Positions 57,101 through 64,000 of a stretch of 64,000 bases of DNA are shown piece by piece. Position 1 is the first letter of the stretch. Each line of letters opens with the position of its first letter. Both the position numbers and the translations under genes were made by a program. Where the stretch lies: contig CM042560.1 of NCBI GenBank assembly GCA_023630585.1, positions 7,659,501-7,723,500 of the forward strand. Reading direction: 5' to 3'. This DNA comes from Cranoglanis bouderius. Its lineage: Eukaryota > Chordata > Actinopteri > Siluriformes > Cranoglanididae. The notes under the pieces were generated by a model. It was not told the origin of the DNA, did no database searches, and saw only the letters and a program-made list of their open reading frames with translations.

Positions 57101-60100
57101 GGAGTTCCAGATCTCCAAGTTGTACGACTTGACAATACTGCCACCATCATACGTAGGTCCATACCAGGAGAGGGTGAGCGAGGAACGGCGGATGTCTGAC
57201 GCAGCCGGGACACCAGCTGGTGGATCAGGCTTGTCTAATACAGAGATATGCAATGAGTAGCGAAGGAGATCTGACACAATCTTACACAATCATTAAATGC
57301 TACAGGTTTAAAGAAGCATTTCATTCCAAATCCATAATGTAATGTGTGTTTCTGTGGAAGAACATCCACCAGGTAGCATTGGATTAGCAGCAATATGACA
57401 TTGATTTGAATCTCAATCAATTGAGATCACTTTTATTCTAGCTTTATATGTTGTACTGTTTCCTGATCTCAGACTTTACACTTGTCCTTACTTAACTTAT
57501 TTGTCTTATCTCAAATACTGTCAGCTATTTATTATTTTGCTACTAATTTGATTTGTTGAACTCTGTAGTGCCCTGGGCAATGTTAGCAAAGTTCTTCCAG
57601 TTCGGCACCATGAAAAAAAAATCACAAATTAAATTATGGATTTTGCATGGCATGCTTGTTTGCTGCGTCATCATGCTCCCATGTAGGTTATTTCTGGTGC
57701 ACAGACTAAATAACAGGAAAAGAACTCTTGAGAAAGTGCTGTTTGTCTTCCTCTCAAATCAGCAAAAATACTGTTTGTCTTTATCTCAAGACAGTTCTTA
57801 ATAATGACCTAGATTCTGATTATCATTCAATCATCATCCAGAGCCTATCCGGGGAACACTGGGTGTGAAGCGGGAATACACCCTGAATGGGATGCCAATG
57901 CATCACAGGGCACCATGCTGCCATACCCATTCACACACAGGTTACAGTTATAGTTACCAGTCCACTTATTGGCTTGTTTGAATCAGGAAGCTGGAGAATT
58001 CAAACTGGCTCCCTAGTGCATTTACATTTATGGCATTTGGCAGACACCCTTATCCAGAGCGACTTACAATTATCTCATTTTTTTATACAACTGAGCAGTT
58101 GAGGGTTAAGGGCCTTGCTCAAGGGCCCAGCAGCGGCAGCTTGGCGGCGCTGGGATTTGAACTCACGTCCTTCCGATCCAAGAAGGCCAATGTCCTAACC
58201 ACTGAGCTACCACTACCCTACATTTACACCCTACACTATAGCCACAGTGTCCCTAGCTGATATATGGTGCCTTTACTACAAAATATGATTCAGAGTGTAA
58301 AACAAATAACTTATTTTTTTCATTTATTTATGATCTGTAGGGCATAGGGAGTCAGATTCAGCTCCCCAGCTCTCCATCCTCCTCCACCCTCGCACACAGT
58401 TGAGTGTCATACCTACGACGGTAAGGTTGAGCGAGGCCTGCTTGGTGCCGTATTTGTTCTGCAGCTCCAGCGTGTAGCAGCCACAGTGGTCTTGGTCGCT
58501 CGCTGCAATCGTCAACTGACTGCTGTTCTCCGAGGTCTCTATAGTGATGCCGCCACTTCCTGTCTGGATCTTGAGTGGAAAAAAGAGGCCAATGATAAAT
58601 GAGTCATAAACCCAAGAGATGAAACAGCAGTGTGCTGAGTATTTTCAAACTGCTATTGTGAGCAACTGTTAATCATTCCAAATTCACTAGAATGAGCGAT
58701 GATCCACTGTAATTGGAATCCTAAATATTTAATATGCAACGGCAATATTATGTATCACTTTTGTTAGATCAGGAGAATTGGATAAAAAGAGCTAATTTTT
58801 CTTGTTAAAACGTCTCAGTATAGAACCCACAGCACTCATTCTTATATTTATCGTCACGTCTTCTCTCCAATATGCTATCCATATCCATTCCTTACTCATT
58901 CCTTTCTCCTTAACTTCCTCTAGTTATTCTCACCGGTTTTTTAAACTTGAGCCAATTGCAGGTAATGGGTGCAGTGCCTCCAAAGTTACACAGTAGCTCC
59001 ACCTTCTCTCCTGCTCTGATCTTGAGATCCCCAGGGAACTGAAGAACCTGGGGAGGAAAACCTGCTCGGGTGGGGAGGAATGTGAGGTTGCATTAAATTC
59101 TACCCTAACATATCAGAACATACTACATGCACTGTGTTCCCTGCAAATATTTTCAGGGCTGCTTATTACACTTTACATGTGTATATGGTCTTTATATGGT
59201 ATATAGTAATTGGCTACGTTATATTTTGCATGCATCTCATTCAATGAAATGTGTTAAATTTCATGAGAAATGAAGAAAGGTTTTACTTTGTTTGGCGGGA
59301 GACTTTGGGGCTGGTTTCTTCTTTATCCTGGCTTCATCTGGATAATACACACAATGTCATGTTAGGATGAATAAGTGCTACAAATGATCACTTTCGTTTA
59401 TTTTATATGTGAGAATCACCTCACAACATGCTGCCAATCAATTTGTTTAAAGTCAAAGGAAAAAATTCATCCATCAAGTGGACAGCAACAGAAAAAAAAA
59501 TCTCATAGAAGCATTCTTAATGAGGGTCTCATCTCTGCAGGACCTGCTTCTAAACATGGTGGACTAATGGAAGAATCTTGTCATTCTGGAGCTCATATTG
59601 GAGTATGTATACATGAGCTGCATATGTGATGTGCAGTCAGCATTTATTCTGGAGTGCCTGGGAGTTCCACGGAAGACTTGCCTCTGCCGCTTAGCATCCC
59701 ACAGAGAAGGCTTGCCTTACAGATATCGCCAGCTGGAATTCTCCTTTTATGGGCATGCTAAAAATAGGGGCCCCAGGATCCAGGAAATGGTGCTGGCTCT
59801 CTTCCCAATATTTATTCTAGCTTTCATATCCGTCAAGAAACAATGCAAAATATAAACCTCACTAATGCTTAGACACAGTGTGAAGACATAGACAGAGGAA
59901 GCATTTAAAGAGGCAGTGAGCGCATGAGAAAACTGCTCTAATCCATTTTAGGTCATTCTTCTCTTCTTCCATCGTGCTTCTTTTCTGTTTTAAAGCACTC
60001 CTCACATTCATCTATTTCATTTCCCATATAATCAGGTTACTTCGTTGTGACAGGTATTGCTAGCTGTGCTTGTGAAATCCTAGATGCTTGTAAGGCAACT

Positions 60101-62675
60101 ATGTAACTCATGGGCAAACTTTCCAATAAAATATGTTTCTTATATTTCCAGAGCTAGATTCCTCTTGTGGTTATAACCACATTTCTAAGGAATATCATTG
60201 TTATTAATCACTATTATTGGGCCAGCACTGTGATAAGGAGAAGCTGGATAAATGTGGTCTGACTTTGTTTCTCTCTCTTTTATCTCAAACTCATCAATTA
60301 TCTCAGAAGGTAAAAGTCTGATAAAAGTCAAATAAACCAAGTAGACCAAAAGACTTCCGATGTTGCCTCTTTTAAACAACCTAACCTGACATTTGCCAAG
60401 CAGACAAAATATCTCTTCCAATGCCACCATACAGCCATGTTGATCTGCCATGGCATTGTCACATTTCGGGTTTCAAAGTATCAAATCAAATATGCATTTA
60501 AAAAGGAAATATGTATTTATGTACACCCTGCTTCATGGGAAGTCCCACAATAGAGGAGCATCAAGTGTACATGGGATTGTTTTTAGATATGTGACCATGG
60601 AGCTTCATAGTCATGGTTATATCCCATCTGCATCCAAGAAGAACATGGAATTCATTCTGATACCAGGAAGACTGACATGAAAGCTGTCATATCTGAAAAG
60701 TCTCACGCTGAAAAATTAGACACACCAATAAAAACAACAGCGTTTTTTGACCTACTCTCTGTTGTAGGTATTGATGATGAGCTTTTCTTGTTTTTCTTTT
60801 CTGCTGACGGATCTGAAGGATCTATAAAAAGATATACAGTCAACACATGTCAGTATATCTGCCAGTGGTGGAGCAGCAGCTTTTAAAAATGAATGTCCCT
60901 ATTTATATACAATCAGACTAAAGACTGGCTAATTGGCTAATTTGCTCAAAATTAGATCAAAAGCAAATAAGAAAAATCTCCGACTGACCATCCACGTGAA
61001 CCATGCAGGAGCATTCAGCTTTTCCTTCTGCATTCTCTGCTTTACACAAATAGCGCCCCTCATCCTCAGGAAGGGCTTTGTCTATGGTAAGTGAACACTT
61101 GCCCCCTAATGTAAAAACAAAGGAAAACAAATAAACATGATGCATGAGCAGTGGTATAGATCATTTGCTAATCTAGTAAGGAAATTAATCATTATTAAGG
61201 ACATTTTCAGCTGAGTTGGATGGAAGGACTCAACTTGCCAAATATGAGTTTTATGGACTTTATCTAAGCGGGCAATAGATAGATATCTACTAGATTCAGA
61301 CAAAACAAGCCTCTCAGTACAATAATATACATAATTTTTTATACACAGAGTTGGTTAAAATGAGAGGTTTACCCTAACTACTGCATAAACAAACAATGTA
61401 GGATATCTCTAATCTCTTGGCGTGACCCAGACTTGGGGAATCCTGCACTGCTATTTCTGAACATTCAAACTGTGCCAGAGTGGCTGAGAACATTGGCCGC
61501 TTTGTGTTTGTACAAAGGGTCAGTCGTTTTTGAGCCCCCATATCAGATGGCTCAATATAGATGAGCTAAAGGAGCTGAAATAGCAGCACTAACTTGGAGT
61601 CACCCATGTGCAGCCCAATCCCTGATTTATGAGCACAGTGATCTATAGCCTGTTAGGAGTGGGGAGTATCTGAAAACACAGTTTAAGCCTCACAAGGCTC
61701 TTTCAGCAACTCTTCAGGTCAGAAGCATAAAACCGGAATAACGTGTGTGTCTTCTGACGTGAGCTGTAGATGTAGAACCACATATGGACATAGTCGAAAG
61801 GAAAAAGGCTGAAATAGTGAGTATAAGAAGCCTGATTTGAAACAGTTTCATTTGTTTCTCTTTTCTCGCCCAATAACCAATGCTTCTAAATTATACAAAT
61901 GCTATATAATTAATTACAATTGAATCAACAAAAAATAAGCACGGAATTAAGAAGTCATGATTCATTGCCTCATACCTTCATTGGATAGGACAATAAACTT
62001 TGACGGCTTCACAACTTTCCCATCAAGTGTCCAGGTGATGACAGCCTGAGGGTCAGAGGTCACCATGCACTCTAACCTCAGCAGCTCTCCATCAAGAACA
62101 GTCAAATCACTCAGAGGCTGCGTGAACACAGGTGCTTTGCCCGTACCCTTCTTCTTTCCATCCTCTCCATCCACAGAATTGGCCACACTCTCCTTTTCAG
62201 CTGAACTCCCATCCACATCATTACCCTTCTTCTGACTGATGCTCCCATTTTTGTTCTTTGGTTCCACTATCACACCATCAGTTTTCTTTTCTGTGCATGG
62301 AATGATCTCCTTTTTTGTAGTCCCTGCATCATTCTTTTTGTCAGTCTCTTCTTTTTCTACTAAATCGTTCTTTTTGTTATCTGTAGCTACATTCACACCA
62401 TTAATGCTTGTTTGTTGGTCCTTGGCGATTGCTGGTGTAGGAGCTGGGTCTTTTGTGCTAGGCTTCTCTGATTCTATGTTCTTCTTCTTATTGAGGACAG
62501 ACCTGAAGTCCGCAGGTGCACTGCTGTTATCCGGCTCTGGTGGAGGTGGTTTGGGTGAGCCTCCCTCTTTCTTCCCCAGCACTGACCTAAAGTCTACTTT
62601 GGCTGGGGTGTTTGTCTTGATCTCTGACCCCAGCTTAGGCCCCGCACGGGGCTTAAGGGCTGACCTGAAGTCCAT
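50851..62675 (-). CDS. mylk: mylk-type myosin light chain kinase, short (smooth-muscle) form, complete, 17 coding exons
   Basis: Ca2+/calmodulin-dependent kinase that phosphorylates the regulatory light chain of myosin II and so triggers contraction. The 17 exons total 2964 nt, giving 987 residues plus TGA; all junctions are GT/AG and in phase. Order: three DFRSxL actin-binding motifs (2-7, 28-33, 56-61); a Lys/Glu-rich linker; Ig1 about 181-272; Ig2 about 313-406; FN3 about 407-505; acidic linker; kinase about 545-800 with G-loop GTGKFG, Lys575, HLDLKPEN (Asp667) and DFG (Asp687); calmodulin-binding RRRWQKTGNAVRAISRFSSM about 824-843; C-terminal telokin-like Ig about 880-970; Glu-rich tail. 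The start MDFRSALKPR matches the start of the vertebrate 108-130 kDa isoform. N-terminal Ig domains of the long isoform are not seen in the 1.3 kb upstream. Teleosts have several mylk-type genes; which one this is remains open. Confidence 0.96.
51980..52558. mobile_element. MITE-like element with about 120-bp terminal inverted repeats, in mylk intron 16
   Basis: The left arm 51980-52105 and the inverted right arm 52435-52558 share, inverted, ttttaatggtcttaacaaca and aatcattggtcag plus gtggg ends. The central 330 bp is unrelated to any known gene. The small frames across it are incidental. Confidence 0.75.
53233..53367 (-). CDS. mylk: mylk exon 16
   Basis: Linker APPAPFLETTEEENHTPAPP and the first strands of the last Ig domain, VEVVEGSAARFDCKIE. 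Donor GTAATT. Confidence 0.94.
53505..53595 (-). CDS. mylk: mylk exon 15
   Basis: Calmodulin-binding KTGNAVRAISRFSSMGM. It includes the Met equivalent to the telokin start. Donor GTAATG. Confidence 0.94.
53739..53862 (-). CDS. mylk: mylk exon 14
   Basis: End of the kinase and start of the regulatory segment: ARLTCAHCLEHKWLKQDTKN, then MKKYILRRRWQ. The donor GTTCGA is poor but is the only one keeping frame. Confidence 0.93.
54039..54191 (-). CDS. mylk: mylk exon 13
   Basis: C-lobe, LSGLSPFMGDNDNETLANVT to FISNLLKKNM. Donor GTAAAG. Confidence 0.95.
54456..54579 (-). CDS. mylk: mylk exon 12
   Basis: Activation segment SLKVLFGTPEFVAPEVINYE and DMWSIGVICYI. Donor GTATGT. Confidence 0.96.
54862..55079 (-). 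CDS. mylk: mylk exon 11
   Basis: Catalytic loop HLDLKPENIM and LIDFGLARRL. Donor GTATTC. Confidence 0.96.
55080..56199. other. mylk intron 10, nothing recognised
   Basis: No element, array or extra exon recognised. Confidence 0.6.
56200..56403 (-). CDS. mylk: mylk exon 10
   Basis: Kinase N-lobe: GKFGQVFKLVEKSTKKVWAG with catalytic Lys575 in AGKF, then QEIGIMNSLHHPKLVQ. Donor GTAAGT. Confidence 0.96.
56499..56589 (-). CDS. mylk: mylk exon 9
   Basis: SDKEPEYRDVVIKKDSTVKD to FYDVEDRLG, the lead into the kinase. Donor GTAAGA. Confidence 0.95.
56783..56827 (-). CDS. mylk: mylk exon 8 (micro-exon)
   Basis: 45 nt encoding KKEEEEAEAAASDD, the acidic linker before the kinase. Acceptor CCATAG, donor GTATGT. 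Confidence 0.88.
56929..57234 (-). CDS. mylk: mylk exon 7 (FN3)
   Basis: The whole fibronectin type III domain, from DKPDPPAGVPAASDIRRSSL to RVRAVNMYGIGEPS. Donor GTGAGA. Confidence 0.96.
57820..57942 (-). repeat. 5'-truncated V-SINE-like fragment
   Basis: Tail half of the same family as the element at 17880-18196; both share gagcctatcc or gaacctatcc, gggatgcc or gggatgct, and cacagggcacca. In mylk intron 6. Confidence 0.75.
58019..58219 (-). repeat. tRNA-derived SINE with an L2-type LINE tail
   Basis: Minus strand: tRNA-like head with A box GTAGCTCAGTGGTTAGGACA and B box GAGTTCAAATCC; body with gggcccttgagcaaggccct; tail GTCGCTCTGGATAAGGGTGT to aaatgtaaatg. The tail matches that of the LINE at 41.2 kb. 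In mylk intron 6. Confidence 0.85.
58413..58569 (-). CDS. mylk: mylk exon 6
   Basis: Second half of Ig2, IQTGSGGITIETSENSSQLT, then DHCGCYTLELQNKYG. Donor GTATGA. Confidence 0.95.
58934..59061 (-). CDS. mylk: mylk exon 5
   Basis: First half of Ig2, FPPQVLQFPGDLKIRAGEKV to TCNWLKFKKP. Donor GTGAGA. Confidence 0.95.
59287..59337 (-). CDS. mylk: mylk exon 4
   Basis: 51 nt, basic linker EARIKKKPAPKSPAKQ, as in other vertebrate MLCKs. Donor GTAAAA. Confidence 0.9.
59338..60755. other. mylk intron 3, nothing recognised
   Basis: A slightly GC-richer block at 59640-59790 has no coding support. No element ends found. Confidence 0.55.
60756..60821 (-). CDS. mylk: mylk exon 3
   Basis: Linker PSDPSAEKKNKKSSSSIPTT then E. 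The donor GTAGGT was chosen because it keeps the phase needed by exon 4. Confidence 0.85.
60989..61105 (-). CDS. mylk: mylk exon 2
   Basis: Second half of Ig1, GKCSLTIDKALPEDEGRYLC and KAECSCMVHVD. Donor GTCAGT. Confidence 0.95.
61106..61975. other. mylk intron 1, nothing recognised
   Basis: Ordinary intron sequence with no recognisable element. Confidence 0.6.
61976..62675 (-). CDS. mylk: mylk exon 1
   Basis: Residues 1-233 plus one base: the three DFRSxL motifs, a low-complexity Lys/Glu/Asp linker and the first half of Ig1 (APVFTQPLSDLTVLDGELLR). Donor GTATGA. Confidence 0.95.
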
Positions 62676-63084
62676 CTGTCCTCCTTAGCCAGTATTCTTT
62701 GAAGCAAGAACACTTCTGAGATTTTCTTGCTTTTAGAGCTAGAGTTTCCGGGAACGTCCACAGACGTATCCTCTATCGTAATGGGTTCTTGGGGAGATCC
62801 TGGGTATTAAAGAACTGTGCGGAGGTCCTGCTCCGTCTGTGGCTCCCTGCTGCTCTGTTCGAGCCACTGCTGGCTCAGATGCCCTGGAATAGTGTGAGGG
62901 AGGAGAGAGAGGAAAAAAAGAGAGAGAATGATATTGAGCAAGGGGGATATACAGAGGGAGGGAGAGGGGTGTTGGGGGGTGGGGGGATGGATTGTTTGAA
63001 AGACTAGTCTCCATTCTATAATAGGTTAATTGGAGACGGGGACATGTTTTTATGTCTGCATGGCATCAGTGGGGACCTCTGTTG

Positions 63085-63094
63085 CCATATTAGG
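63085..63094. promoter_or_regulatory. CArG box (SRF site) upstream of mylk
   Basis: CCATATTAGG, a perfect CC(A/T)6GG and the same core as the classic c-fos serum response element. It lies 410 bp upstream of the mylk start codon. SRF and myocardin drive smooth-muscle genes through such sites. Confidence 0.7.
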
Positions 63095-63751
63095 AAAACA
63101 CTTCCAGTGCAAAGGCACCCACGCAGCAGGACAGCAATGGGAGATAAACAGCCCAAGGAAGAACATAAGCTACTGACTTAGGATCAGCATCTCTGAGATG
63201 ATGAGAAGTGATGTTGGTCAGGGGTATAGTTTCTTGGACTGACCAAAGATCAGAGGTGAACTTGGTTGAGGGCTTTTAAAGGCGGAGCCTGTGCAACCTC
63301 TAAGGAACAAGAAGAAGTAGTGGGCGATGTTTATGAGAGAGATGAGAATCAACATCGTCCTTCAGCAGACACTGAGATATGGACACTGATATGGACATTC
63401 TTGTGCAAGTCTGAGCTCTGGGAACACAGCAGAAAAATGTTGATAAAGGAAGAAACAGAAAAGGAGGAAAGTGAATGGAGACAGAGAGTTACTGAAACAA
63501 CATATCATTGGCATTGGAGAGAAGGAGAGAGATAAGAAAGATGGAGTGATTTGATTCCCTGTTCTCTCTAAACTTGGAAAGAAACCAGAAGAGAAGTGCT
63601 CTGGATTTTCCACGGGTATTTGTTTGGATGTGCCTAACCTGTTGACCTCCCCATAAACGGGAGCCTTATTGGACTAGTTGGAGAGGCATTCCACCAATCA
63701 GGACTGTGTCACATGTCTCCCACAGTTTATGTTAAAATGTTGCATCGGCTG

Positions 63752-63761
63752 CCTTATATGG
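63752..63761. promoter_or_regulatory. Second CArG box (SRF site) upstream of mylk
   Basis: CCTTATATGG, a second perfect CC(A/T)6GG match, 1077 bp upstream of the start codon. Paired CArG boxes are common in smooth-muscle promoters. Confidence 0.65.
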
Positions 63762-64000
63762 TCATAAACATCTGTGTTACACTGCTTGGTGTGTGTGCCT
63801 GAGTGTGTGTGTGTGTGTGTGTGTGTACTCAAAGAATGGTTAAGGGAGGATACTAAAAGATCATTTGCTAGAGTTAATATCTCGGGTCAGAGTGTTATTA
63901 CTTTGACAAGCTGTTAGTAAATTTCCACTATTGCAAAAAAGAAAAGGAATGCCTCATTACTCACACTGCACACTGCAAATGTCAGGGATTTAAAACCAAC

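Larger units (their letters stand above)
62676..64000 (-). promoter_or_regulatory. mylk 5' UTR / 5' flank
   Basis: Holds both CArG boxes and a short (TG)n at 63802-63826. If the gene also makes a long isoform, this would be an intron of it; no upstream Ig-domain exon is visible here. The ATG context is GGACAGATGG, with G at +4. Confidence 0.5.

Noticed and set aside
58141..58219. Possible tRNA gene
   Set aside because: The A and B boxes belong to a SINE head; no cloverleaf acceptor stem closes and the LINE-type tail follows. The same applies to the heads near 8.6 and 18.2 kb.
59598..59855. Plus-strand ORF in mylk intron 3
   Set aside because: No recognised domain, antisense to mylk, and no splice or promoter evidence.

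Overview
This is vertebrate genomic DNA, almost certainly from a teleost fish. It is AT-rich and intron-dominated, holds long (TA)n and (CA)n arrays, and carries fish-type Tc1 transposons, V-SINE-like SINEs and an L2-clade LINE. The abundance of Tc1 elements would suit a catfish or other ostariophysan, but the species cannot be fixed from the sequence. There is no CRISPR array, operon or prokaryotic feature.

Three protein genes lie on the minus strand, so they read from right to left. (1) 50.8-62.7 kb: a complete short-form (smooth-muscle type) myosin light chain kinase gene. Its 17 coding exons join in frame to 987 residues: three DFRSxL actin-binding motifs, two Ig domains, an FN3 domain, the kinase, a calmodulin-binding segment, a telokin-like Ig domain and an acidic tail. 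Two perfect CArG boxes lie upstream. (2) 7.3-39.2 kb: a complete formin-like gene, fmnl2. Its 26 coding exons join in frame to 1091 residues, from an MGNAES myristoylation start to a DAD-bearing C-terminus. (3) 0.08-1.8 kb: the first two coding exons of arl6ip6, which runs off the left edge. Every splice junction was checked for GT/AG and phase, and exon lengths add up to whole codons in both complete genes.

The rest is introns and intergenic DNA with many repeats. There are two 1.5-kb Tc1 elements side by side in opposite orientation (29.99-32.96 kb), a better preserved Tc1 copy (13.82-15.34 kb), a 526-bp internally deleted relative (7.64-8.16 kb), an inactivated L2-like LINE (41.2-44.3 kb), several tRNA-derived SINEs, several fold-back or MITE-like elements (3.3, 4.4, 36.4, 39.8, 40.7 and 52 kb), and a 31-bp minisatellite with three-unit higher-order structure inside fmnl2 (24.89-25.51 kb).

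The genes are not functionally linked in an operon sense. Fmnl2 elongates actin filaments at the cell edge and Mylk activates myosin II, so both act on the actomyosin cytoskeleton; arl6ip6 encodes a small membrane protein. Arl6ip6 and fmnl2 are also near neighbours in mammals. I found no convincing undescribed biological system. The most checkable novelties are the CArG pair, the ZNF143-type motif at the fmnl2 promoter, the possible alternative fmnl2 C-terminus, the minisatellite, and the uncatalogued fold-back elements.
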